Below, in pieces: positions 1 through 29,609 of a stretch of 60,000 nt of DNA; positions within the stretch are counted from its first letter, which is position 1; every line of letters begins with the position of its first letter. This DNA comes from Acanthaster planci (Eukaryota; Echinodermata; Asteroidea; Valvatida; Acanthasteridae), in contig NW_019091399.1 of NCBI RefSeq assembly GCF_001949145.1, positions 1,457,349-1,517,348 on the forward strand. The letters run 5' to 3'. The notes below the pieces were generated by a model. That model did not search any database. It was not told the origin of the DNA and saw only the letters and a program-made list of their open reading frames with translations. Both the position numbers and the translations under genes were made by a program.

Positions 1-19580
<19,580 letters not shown>

Positions 19581-19640
19581 GGCGACGGTCTAATTTCAGC
19601 CTCTCTGAAAAGGCTTGCTTTAAGTGCATAGGTGTTGGTT

Positions 19641-19674
19641 TCTTTTCTTTTTTTTTTCTTTCTCTCTCTCTCTA
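19641..19674. repeat. Pyrimidine-rich TC simple repeat
   Basis: A run of T and CT dinucleotides about 60 bases upstream of the MRCK start codon on the gene's 5' side. On the gene strand it is purine-rich (GA). Confidence 0.8.
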
Positions 19675-20270
19675 CTCAGCGTTGTGGGGGGATGAGCCAT
19701 CTACATCTGCATGAGTCTTTGGCATGTTCATTCAACTGCTAACAAAGAGTGGGTGCTGGCTGCTAACACCTCAGGAAGAGTTGACGTTACACAACATGTA
19801 AATCTGTTTTCTTCTTAAACAGCGTAATTGTTGTCCCCTACGTACACTGTATGTTCGTGAGAAACATACATTCCATGCTTCATGTGACTTCAATGTGTTT
19901 GACTGTTGTGTCATACATCTGAAATTGCATTAAAAGATGATTATGAAAAAATACACTTACGCATATAAGAAATCCAAAGCAAACCCCATATCCTGAAGTC
20001 CTTGTGTTTTATTGGGTGAATGTACTAATAAGCCAGTTTGGTATTCAACCAGCGCAAGCCCAATACGAAGCATGTCCGAGGGTAATTGGACACGTGTACA
20101 GGGTCTGCCCCCTCAGTGTTGCCTTAAGCGGACTCACAGGCGTGCCTTTTTCTCCCTAATGACCTTGCTTTCTTGAAATACTGAACAGGCTCATTGCATA
20201 CAGACCCCTTGCGTTAAGGCGGAGTCAGAGGCTATTCATGGAACAGCGTTTGAGACGATGAGGGGTCAAG

Positions 20271-20307
20271 TGACGTAATGCTCAACGACCTTATTTTAAA
20301 GATGGCG
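20271..20307. promoter_or_regulatory. Possible MRCK-upstream promoter motifs (CRE-like and YY1-like)
   Basis: TGACGTAA at 20271-20278 resembles a CRE/ATF half-palindrome. AAGATGGCG at 20299-20307 resembles a YY1 core motif as often found near transcription starts. They lie 0.7 kb upstream of the MRCK ATG in a region with several CpGs. No start site can be assigned from sequence alone, and motifs this short also occur by chance. Confidence 0.25.
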
Positions 20308-22536
20308 ACTGTGAGAGTGGGCCCGTAAGATTGAATGAATGAAGGAAAAAAGACTGCAAAATACCTGAATAACGTGAGTGAATTCATTCAATAAATGGTA
20401 TTTAGAAAACGGAAAGGTCAAGAATCATGTTAGTGTGCAAAAGAAATTGCGCCCACGATTATAAGTTGGTGCGCCAAAAATGTTCATTTCGCCGACACGA
20501 AATTGCTCATACGGATGTGTGGCTAAGGATAAATCGGGAGTGAGAGTCCGTGCCACACTAGTGGGGCTAGTTCTTTTCGCCCTGTGAACAAGATGGGCCA
20601 TATTACCATGATTACCGTGAAGCTGCTTATGAACCCTAACAATGCTGAACCCAACAGAATCCAACAAAGAATTCTTGCTCTTGTACATGTGCGTAGAGTT
20701 CATCATGCTACATGCATCACGTCTGTTGGATGTCATTGGGTTCAGCAGTGCATAGGCAGAATTAGGGTAGAAGGTTATGGTTAATGAGTGACTAGCTAAT
20801 GGCAAAAGTAGCACACCAATTAGTTAAATTTACAATAAATCATTTAAAAAATACAGGCTTTTTGCCTGTCAATTAACACCGTCACTGTAGCCATCAAGGT
20901 CTGTACACTGTTACAGGTATGTGACAGCAATGACAAATTGGCAGGACAGAATGCAGGTATATGGATCAGGCAACTCCAAGGTGAACAACGTAACAGTTGA
21001 CAAAGCTGGACATGTTTAACAACATGCTCAGCGCAATCTGTACTCTTGCGCAACTTTATTGTAGGCCTAGGCCTACTCCCTCCTGAATTGAATGTCCTAT
21101 AATGGTATGAATGGATTTCATTCAAAAGGCAAATCAACTAAACAATTTCCACTGACTCTGACTGAGTACATCGTTAATTTGTGCAAGATTCAAAAGTGCA
21201 CAGAACAGACATGTTGGATGTCATGATGGCTGGCCACATCAGTGTACAATGAGCAAAGATTTTTTTTAACAAGAAGATTATTTTTATTAACTATTAAGGA
21301 AATGTTACAGAAAAACAAACAGGAATGCTGATGTAGATAACGTGACGTGAGAAGTGCACATCGACAATAAAACCGATGACGGTCAACCACTCAGCGACCA
21401 TGTCAACTGGCTCACTTATTTGCTTATGGCTACACCGTCATGACCGTACGTTACACGATGTAGGCCTAGGCCTACATAAAATTACTGCATAGGCCTACAT
21501 CAGTACATGTCCATTGACAATTACTCCCTTCCGTAACACACCTAGACTACAAATCAACCGATTTCGCAATCATACAGATTAACTATATTTATGAATACTA
21601 AACTTTCTGTTTTGTTTTCATAAATTTTAGTCTTAACCTATTCAAAAACATTTACCTCGAAAGTTTCGCCCGGTAGCCTACATCAGTTTTTAACACTTCC
21701 GACAGTGCTCAGTAAGATGGCTGTTCATCATATGCGAAGAGCAACTGAGTATCGATACGAGGCGTTGCAATTCGATATTCGATCTGACCACCATGAGAAT
21801 ATACCCAGGTGGTACCCATCACTGTTTTATGTGCCAACATTGTCATGATTGTGGTTTCTGCTTTTTTTTTCTCTTATTTGGTTCACAAGTAACATATTTG
21901 TAGGACCAAACCCTATGAGGGGGGGAACAAGTTCAACATCTTTTTGGCTGTGAAAACTGAACATACTGGTTGGATTTGATTTTTTTAGCAGTTTCTCCTC
22001 TCTCACTATGCTCTGACATTCTGTACAGAACATTTAGAAAAGTATCCTGAATTAAAAAACATTTGGGGGGAAACTTTATTTATCAAAAAAGGGTCTTTTT
22101 ACTAGGAGGAGAGACAAAACTCCTGGTCATACCAGTCGTCGATTGTGAGATTTCCTCCTGCATGTAATGTCAGGAAATCTTAGTCTATGCCAAAATATGA
22201 TAAAACTTAATAATCTTTTCCTTTGTTGATAAATTCAGTTTTTAAGGCACAAACAACTTACTAAGCGCAGCAAGCAGCAGCAACCCTACATGCACACATA
22301 CATGTACATGTACAGTACACTGAACATGTACTGTACATGTACACTCCGTCTGTGAATTTCTCGATACCATTTTTCAAACTCTACTATTCGCAGTATTCGG
22401 CAATTTCGAGCTTTTGCTGCTGTACGCTATGCATCCTGGGAAAATTCTCTAGCGCAGCTTTTTGGATATGCAGATGTCAAACAGAATGTGCATGCGCAAA
22501 TAAATTCTTCCTGTTGACGTAATGGCTGGTGCGGCT

Positions 22537-22560
22537 AATAACATGCATATGCATGTTATT
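22537..22560. repeat. Perfect 24-bp palindrome
   Basis: A sequence beginning AATAACATGCAT is followed directly by its exact reverse complement, with no spacer and no mismatch. Confidence 0.95.
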
Positions 22561-22661
22561 GCACGAGTTCAAGAATTGGTGAATGTGTTTTTTCCCTTCT
22601 AACTTAATTTTCTCTGACATATTCGTATTTTTGAGATACCATATACAGTACAATATACATC

Positions 22662-22687
22662 ATAAAGCCTTAGTACTAAGGCTTTAT
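22662..22687. repeat. Perfect 26-bp palindrome
   Basis: A sequence beginning ATAAAGCCTTAGT is followed directly by its exact reverse complement, with no spacer. A partly related AAGCCTTAAAC lies 30 bases downstream. Confidence 0.95.
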
Positions 22688-23301
22688 AAGGGTTACACTT
22701 AAGCTATTCTTATAAGCCTTAAACTTTACATTTTTTTTTCATACAAGGAGAAATCTGTCAAAACTTTTATTACCGGAACTGAAACATTAACTGATTTTTC
22801 GTTGTTCACCATTCCACCGTAAAAAAAATCTGTATATGCATATGCCCTTCAACTGACCATTTACTGATCGATCGTGCTTCAATCAGTTGGTGGATTGGGA
22901 AATTATTTCTCACATTGTATTGATACGTTTGTAGCTTGTGTACTTTTTTTTTATTCAAAGATGCTTCCACCTATTTTTTTAATGGAGGCAAATTTATGTA
23001 CTTTTGTTATTGGTGTAGATGCATTTGGATGTTTTGACTTCTTAAACGTTAGAGGAATTGCTATTTATATGGAAATAGGATACAATGAAACAAATGTTGG
23101 GTCATATCTTAACTTTACATATTTCATCAAGTTGTTATAATGCTATAGTTCCAGGCTGCTAAGCAGAAAATATAGCTCGGTAAATTAACATGCTAAGAAA
23201 AAGGAAAACAGCTAAGACCCAGACAAAGATTCATACATGTATTTGTACATGTACATGATGCCGGGGGCTTAATATGTGTGATAATGCGGCTGGTGATCTG
23301 T

Positions 23302-23455
23302 TTTTACGGACGCGTATATAGGTCCTGACTGGAAAAAAGGGGCCTGCTATTTCGCCCAGGCGGATTAGTATTTCGCCGGGCGAAATACTAATCCGCCCGG
23401 GCAAAATGGCAGGCCCAATTTTTTTCAGTTATGTTCTATATACGCCTCCGTAGTT
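23302..23455. mobile_element. Foldback / MITE-like inverted repeat
   Basis: Two arms of about 76 bases (23302-23377 and 23379-23455) are inverted copies around base 23378. The inner 15 bases of each arm (CTAATCCGCC side) match perfectly and the outer parts at roughly 80-85 per cent by eye. The arms contain GCGTATATA and GGGCCTGC blocks. ATAATGC at 23281 and GCATTAT at 23471 may mark the outer ends. There is no coding capacity, so it would be non-autonomous. Confidence 0.8.
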
Positions 23456-23649
23456 TTGCTGTGAAGCAAATGCATTATGCATCAAAACGATTTTCACGTA
23501 AAGAAGGTGTATGCGGCTACGGCTGTGCTCCTCAAAACAGACGTAGCCACTTCCTGTGGCTAAAATCACACAAGAGTGTTAAATAGTTTTGAGCCGCAGC
23601 CAAATAATTCAGACACTTAAGCCATAGCCATATATGTTCGACGCCATAT

Positions 23650-24100
23650 GGTTGCACTACACCAATACGCGCCCATAGAAACAGAGCAAAAACGGACCGA
23701 AATAGCGCCGCCTGTTGACTCTCGTGAAGAGGTTGGCCTCCAATTTTTTTACTGGAAATTCAAGATTATGGCCAGAAGATTACCTTCCGTTTCAATTTCA
23801 TGGGGGTTAGCCACAAAGATCGTTTTTTATTCACCTTTCGAGGAAGATACCCCAAAACAGCAGTAAAACAAGGTGCTCATTTCTAAATGTAGCCTCCCGC
23901 CTCTATCCAAAATAGGCCCGTAATTTGGGGCTTTTTGTGAAAGAAATACCCCAAACTGGAAACCACCAGTCCAAATTCGGGATTTATAGAAATATTTCTA
24001 TGATGCCTCCTGATCATGGCATGTCTTATTGTAAAAACCCTGTAGGATCACAAAATATTAATGAGCTTGCGCGCAGAAATCCAACCATTTGGTGGAATAT
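23650..24100 (+). repeat. Direct repeat copy A (dispersed or duplicated element)
   Basis: Shares with copy B (24673-25072), in the same order, GGTTGCACTACACCA, AATGGAAATTCAAGATTATG-like sequence, GGCCAGAAGAT, TTTCAATTTCATGGGGGTT, AGGAAGATACCCCAAAACAG, and ATATTAATGA followed by GCGCGCAGAAAT. Weak open frames in both copies resemble each other (for example AP-VDS-EEVG), but I recognise no protein and they carry different indels. Confidence 0.8.
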
Positions 24101-25792
24101 ACCCTTTAATATCACCTCGGGGCCCGTTTAGCAGTAAAAGTGGATCAAAGCGAAGAAAATCTATCCGAAATAGAGAAACCAATTCTGAAAACTGAATACA
24201 CTTTCTTATTTTTCTGAAGAAGGATAATACAGCTTGTCTGTTGCCACAGAATGCGGCAGTGTTTTGTGCGCAATGGCAATCTTATTCTGTAAACAAACGG
24301 AGAAATCAAACATCCTCTGCAAAACTGCGGGACTCAGAAAAGAAAAACTACCAGAAAGAGGATGAGCAGACGGAATTGTTGATTGAACCTTTCTAATTTC
24401 TGTTTCCCCGGCGTCCTGGGGGCAGTTTTTTGGAAGAAAAAATGTGGGGATTTCATGCCCTCTTCTAGTTATTATAGGACAGAATAGTCAATAAGCCCCT
24501 CCAAGAGACACGGTGAACATTCCTCTGATCTTTGGCTATAAGCGTTAATGTTTTGACAGCTTCCATAGACAGAACTGTTCATTTTAACCGCCCGTAAATA
24601 AAAAGCGCTAAAAAAAGAACAGGGCGCCCGCTTTTGGTCTGTTGCTACAGACGCCGCCATCTTGTCTTTACAGGTTGCACTACACCATGTAGTCGCCTTA
24701 AAAAACAGTGCGAAATCGGACCATAATAGCACCGCTTGTTGACTCTTGTGAAGAGGTTGGCGTCTGGTTTTTTTTTTTAATGGAAATTCAAGATTATGGC
24801 CAGAAGATCACTTTTCGTTTCAATTTCATGGGGGTTTGCCTTTCGAGGAAGATACCCCAAAACAGCAGTAAAACCATATCAGCCGCCCGCTTCTATCCAG
24901 GCCCGCAATTTGGGGCATTTTGTTAAAGAAATACCCCGAACTGGAAACTATCAGTCCAAAAATCGGGATTTATAGGAATATTTTTTGATGCCTCCTGATT
25001 ATGGCATGTCCTATAGTAAAAAAAATCACACAAAATATTAATGACTCGCGCGCAGAAATACGGGTGAAATGCACCCATATATTTTAGCTTTGGAAGAACA
25101 ATGGAGGGCGCTATGTACATTTTGTGGTGAGGGCCGGCTAGGGCCGGCCGGCCATGCATATGCGCCAGCGCAGTTGCTTTTGGATGGCCTGCTGCGCTCG
25201 CGTAAGTTGCTGGAACCGTTGATTTCCTACTCGACCGCATTATTATTTTGCTTCTCGCCTGTCGCGCGTACAGCGTACACGTGAGGATTAACGATTAGGA
25301 AAAACCTAGCCCACAGATGTCATACTTAGTCGGTCTAAAAATATTTGTCCATATAACTGTAAATCAGTAGGACGATTTTGACGTAAATTGTGGCATGCTT
25401 ATATATAGCCTTGGCCCAGGGGCACGGCATCAATGCAAGTGGTGGGCTAGTAGTATTTGTGAGACCATCAGCATGATCAGGTAGGCTGGAGGTAGGCCTA
25501 AAAAGATATTTAGGAACTGCCAAAAGTGGGGATGAATGGTTCTGGGACTCAGTTCAGTCATGGAGGGGTGTATGTTTTATTCCTCCATTTTTCATTTCAC
25601 ATTATTTTCCACATATTATTACTGTATAGAAACAGTTTCACAAAGTGTATCTAGAAATGTGGATGGGGCCCCCAAGAAGCAGTGCTTGTTGAGTGGGGGT
25701 CCCCAGTTACGAATTAACAAACTTCCACAATTAAATACAGCACATGTACATGATCATGTAGCCTTGCCCGCTGCAACCCTGTGAGAAAGAAA
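24101..25792. other. Intergenic, no gene seen outside direct repeat copy B
   Basis: Outside copy B this stretch has a CpG- and GGCCGG-rich patch at 25130-25265 and single-copy-looking AT-rich sequence. Nothing protein-like was recognised. Confidence 0.5.
24673..25072 (+). repeat. Direct repeat copy B
   Basis: Second copy of the repeat at 23650, offset by 1,023 bases, with several small deletions relative to copy A. Just outside its left edge is GCCGCCATCTTG (24653-24664), a reverse YY1-like motif. Confidence 0.8.
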
Positions 25793-27712
25793 TTAATCAT
25801 TACTTAAATAGTTAATCAGTAATTTACTTTTATATTTGTGTTTAAATTCTGAGAGACTAGATTCACACCTCAAGGAAAAATCAATGGAACTCCATAACTT
25901 GGGACCTGCATGTTTCACAGTAGATGTAGCGAGCTTAGTTCGTGCTAACTAGCGATGAAATTCATCACTTTGCCTCGTAAAATGGTGATGAAACTCTTCA
26001 TTTCTTAAAAACATTGAGCAAATTGATTGCAGTAGCTGAGAGTTATCGAGTTGAAACATTAAAGAGCCCAACTGGAAAGAGTAGATGTCCGTGATTTTTA
26101 GAGTATTACAATTGTAAAAAAAGAAGATTACTTTACTTACAAGAGTTAACATTATTAATTATACATAAGGCCTTTTTCTGTAATTGTAAAATTTTATTAA
26201 CCCTAACCCCCTAGGGTGTATGTGATATCGTATTGAAATTGGAGGATTTGAGACTGTAAGGGTTAATATGACCGACACCACTATTGCCCCATGCAAGAAT
26301 TCCATATGAAATGTATGGTAATATAAGGGTGTTGTGTAAAACCATTAATACATCATGGGGAAAGAACCATTTCAGTTTAGAGATCTTACCTATACTTCTC
26401 GATATAAATAGTGGCAATGTGATTAACATGCTGCTTCCATGTAAGACCATCAACAATGTATACACCCAAAAATTTGATACAATTCTACATCCACACTGAT
26501 AACAGGAAGTTCCTGTCACTAAAAAACATGAAACTTTTTCCATTCCTTTGTTAACGGTATCGAAAAGCACATTTATATCAAGGTGGCTGTAAAACAGATT
26601 ACTATCACCAGCAAATAAAATGAAAGATAGTTTATTATAAGATGCATCAGAAAATACATACATTGAAAATAATAAAGGTCCTAAAATGGAACCCTGTGGT
26701 ATGCCATAGAATATACATGTATTACAAGGAAGAGATTGGGTACCAGGAACAGATACAAATTGCTGACGGTTAGACAGGTAGCTTCTGAACCATTCCAAGG
26801 CCACTCCTCTGATTGGGTACCAGGAACAGATACAAATTGCTGACGGTTAGACAGGTAGCTTCTGAACCATTCCAAGGCCACTCCTCTGATTGGGTACCAG
26901 GAACAGATACAAATTGCTGACGGTTAGACAGGTAGCTTCTGAACCATTCCAAGGCCACTCCTCTGATTGGGTACCAGGAACAGATACAAATTGCTGATGG
27001 TTAGACAGGTAGCCTCTGAACCATTCCAAGGCCGCTCCTCTGATTCCACAATACTCCAGTTTAAACAAAAGTATGTCCTGATCAACTGTGTCAAAGGCCT
27101 TGGAGAGGTCCAGAAAAATACCAATTGTTGCTGAAGAATCATCTAAATCAGTAGATATTTTATCAATAATTTGAATAATAGCATGTGTAGTTGAATGATT
27201 TGCATGAAATCCATTCTGGTCATTAGATAATCTAAGAATTGCATAGTGTGTTTGTAAACAGCTCATTTGATGATTTTAGAAAATGAAGTAAGTACAGAAA
27301 TTGGTCAGTAATTTCTGACAAAAGTGGGATCACCGGTTTTAAAAATCAGGGTGATCCTAGCAATCTCCATGCCATCAGGTACTACGCCAGTAGAGATAGA
27401 AGTATTTATGACAAAGCAAAGAGATTGCACGGATCACCTGTTTAATCAATGAGCTATTAATCAGATCAAAACCTGCACTCGTTTTGTTAGGTAAATTACT
27501 GACAATATCAAGAACTTCAATTTCTGTGACAGGAGAGAGGAATAGGGAATTGGGGTTAAAATTATTGGAGTCAATAGCATTTGAGAGTTTTGGCCGATAG
27601 TGGTAAAATAATTATTGACATGATTTGCAATAAATTCTGCTGTGTTAAAAGAGGTGATTTGTAGAGTCCTAGTTGGTCGAACTATGATGACATTCATGGT
27701 CGTGATAGTCAT
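25793..27712 (-). pseudogene. Decayed non-LTR retrotransposon (LINE) reverse transcriptase fragment
   Basis: Reads on the minus strand from FNTAEFIANHVNNYF (near 27650) through the RT domain to a C-terminal end KLWSSIDFSLRC, with a stop at 25793-25795. Motif A is IFLDLSKAFDTVD (about 27080-27130), followed by ALEWFRGYLSN. Motif B is PQGSILGPLLF. Motif C is FAGD where active enzymes have [FY]ADD (26592-26615). A segment like NYRPISVL carries a TGA in place of Arg (27305-27307), and several frameshifts and a further stop near 26154 break the frame. The style resembles CR1/Jockey-type LINEs. No endonuclease or ORF1 was seen, so it looks 5'-truncated. Four 77-bp tandem units interrupt the RT domain. 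Confidence 0.9.
26734..27041. repeat. Four 77-bp tandem units inside the LINE RT domain
   Basis: Units start at 26734, 26811, 26888 and 26965, each beginning GATTGGGTACCAGGAACAG. The first three appear identical. The fourth differs at about three positions. The unit encodes ALEWFRSYLSNRQQFVSVPG in the RT frame. As 77 is not a multiple of three, each unit shifts the frame, and a stop is met after GMVQKLPV. Confidence 0.95.
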
Positions 27713-28159
27713 GTTTGTTCATCGGGTTGTTGTGACTTTGTTAGTGTTGGCGCCATACCAGTGAGCACTAATAGACGGACCTCAAGATGGAAAAACATGC
27801 AAAACAGCAGCAGGCCCCATGACCATGATATGCATGTACTCATGGAGGCTAGCCATAAATGATGTGCTCAACATTATACAACAAATTGCCTTAAGCAGTT
27901 GTCTGAGTAGTCCAGCCATGTCTAAATGTTAAAAAAGGTCATTCGTAGAGTCCAAGTTACTCGGACTTTGCGAGCAATGGACTTTGTCCAGTCATGCCAG
28001 TTGATACAAACTCCATATTTTATGCCTCAGCTTAATTTATTTGTTCAAATTCAAAGATTTGTACAGGTAATGACTATTATTATAAAATTCTGCAGAACCC
28101 AAGAGGACCAGTGAGTGGATGGACCTGATCATAGACCAAATCTGTGAGTGAGAATAGAG
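27713..28159. other. TTC9 upstream region
   Basis: The 447 bases between the LINE remnant and the TTC9 start codon. It should contain at least part of the TTC9 5' UTR and promoter, but no TATA box or initiator can be called with confidence. GTAGAGTCCWAGTT occurs at 27945 and in related form at 27661. Confidence 0.4.
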
Positions 28160-28517
28160 ATGGCATCATCCTCGTCGTCTGCAACCTCGCAGGAGGTCTT
28201 ATCCCAGGAGGCATTGCTCGTAGCCCTGTCGGATCGCGTCACCAAAGCTGAGGAGTACAAAGCCAAGGGCAATGCACTGTACAATGCCAAGGACATTCGT
28301 GGGGCCATTGGGAAGTACCACCGGGCCTTGCTTTTCATCCGGGGCCTAGACGCGACCCTCCAGAACAACAGTTTGCAGTACCAACTGGGGCTGGGTTTTG
28401 GAGGGGTTCTGGAAGGACTCTGTGGAGCAGGAGGGGCCTCCAGCCTGACCAGCCTGCCAGAAGAGATGCAGAAAAAGGTGTCTACCATCGAGGAAGGGTG
28501 CCTCAACAATTTAGCAG
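28160..28517 (+). CDS. TTC9: TTC9 coding exon 1 (residues 1-119)
   Basis: Ends ...NNLA plus one base of a split Ala codon, before donor GTAATG. It carries the first TPR helices and the linker. Confidence 0.92.
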
Positions 28518-29609
28518 GTAATGATTTCCATTCAGTGCCTGTTGGTCAGAAACAGCTGTGAAATCCTTCAAAATCCTTCACAATGCAGAAATCATTGGTA
28601 CATTCTTTGGAGTTCAGCTTCCAAGGGATGCCAAGTCCCCTGTTAAGTATTAATGGCTCGGGTGTCTCCCCCATACTACAATATTGGTCAAACTTTTCCA
28701 GTGAACATGCCAAGGATTTAAGAGAGGAACAGGTGAACCAAACCATTCACACACTTATATTACGGGTTAGGTAAGATTGGTCAATGACTGTGCTGTCAGT
28801 CAATAGTGCAGCATCTGTCAATCCCTTTGCTGTCAGCCGAGCTCTTTTACTTACCAATGGACTGTTTGTTAGGGAAGATTGTTCGGAAAAACGGAAATGA
28901 AGTATATGATTTCCTTCAGGATCCACTGATGGCCAAGATATCAACAGACCGACTGATCCCACCCATCACTGTACCTACAATTTAAGTATTCTCCATGTCC
29001 TGAATCCCTTCCCTTTTACCCAGCCTGCATTCTCCTCCAGGAGGAGCCAAACTACAAGAGGGTAGTCTCATACTGTGACAGGGTACTAGCCTCCAGCCCA
29101 GAGAATCCCAAAGCCCTGTATCGCAAGGGCTGTTCCCTCTACCACCTGAGCTGCTACGAGGAAGCATACGACTGCCTGAAAAAAGCACAACATATCTCAA
29201 AATCTGGTATGCAACATGCGTTGAAGTTTGTATGTAAGGAAACATTGTAGAGGAGTGCAGTGTTGGAAGATTGAAAAGAATGGGAATGTAAGTCACATCT
29301 GAATTGAGATGAAAACATCAACTGAAAACTGGTTGAAGAAGAGCTGGTTTTTAGCTGCCTAATGCCAACTTAAAACAAACATTTCTGGGGAGAAATGGTC
29401 TTTAAGATGAATGTAGTAGTATTTGGTCACCATATTGTGATTCTCCAGCATTTGCCTTCCCTAGCATTGTCAATTTGTTTCCCCTTACAGATGGAAATAT
29501 TCGAAAGTACCTGACCATGACCAAGGACAAAATGGCAGACATCGACAACGCACAGCGGTCCATGTATCAGGGAATGTTCGACAAATCATCAACGCAATCT
29601 GATGGCTGA
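28160..29609 (+). CDS. TTC9: TTC9-family tetratricopeptide repeat protein (complete, 3 exons, 219 aa)
   Basis: Coding exons are 28160-28517, 29024-29206 and 29491-29609, joined by GT-AG introns in phase 1 both times. The protein begins with a Ser-rich stretch, then a first TPR-like helix pair with the family signature AIGKYHRALLFIRGLD (49-64). A Gly-rich linker (about 70-100) leads to NNLAACILLQEEPNYKRV (116-133) and a further TPR with NPKALYRKGCSLYHL (147-161). It ends NIRKYLTMTKDKM and YQGMFD, comparable to the C-terminus of human TTC9 and TTC9C. Length fits the family (about 170-240 aa). TTC9 proteins are small cytosolic TPR proteins thought to be adaptors; the biochemical role is not settled. 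Met1 is the first Met after an in-frame TGA at 28145-28147. It is divergent from MRCK and in the same direction as SPRED. Confidence 0.93.
28518..29023 (+). other. TTC9 intron 1
   Basis: 506 bases, GTAATG to CCCAG. Joining its flanks restores the family motif NNLAAC, so no exon is missing here. Confidence 0.85.
29024..29206 (+). CDS. TTC9: TTC9 coding exon 2 (residues 120-180)
   Basis: Between acceptor TACCCAG and donor GTATGC. It continues AACILLQEEPNYKRVVSYCD and the canonical TPR residues KALYRKG and YEEAYDCL. Confidence 0.93.
29491..29609 (+). CDS. TTC9: TTC9 coding exon 3 (residues 181-219, stop TGA)
   Basis: Preceded by TTTCCCCTTACAG. It completes an Asp codon and encodes GNIRKYLTMTKDKMADID, ending MYQGMFDKSSTQSDG and TGA at 29607-29609. 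Confidence 0.9.

Larger units (their letters stand above)
19581..22500. other. Intergenic stretch upstream of MRCK
   Basis: No gene recognised. It holds the TC tract, the possible promoter motifs at 20271-20307 and another AAGATGG at 21714-21720. AGGCCTAGGCCT-type palindromes occur around 21062-21075 and 21462-21475, and a TACATG cluster at 22290-22345. Part of it may be MRCK 5' UTR or promoter. Confidence 0.6.

Noticed and set aside
20425-20814. 129-codon open frame, minus strand, upstream of MRCK
   Set aside because: No domain recognised; codon use and context do not suggest a gene.
26734-27041. CRISPR-like array
   Set aside because: Units are adjacent 77-bp tandem copies without unique spacers, in a eukaryotic LINE.
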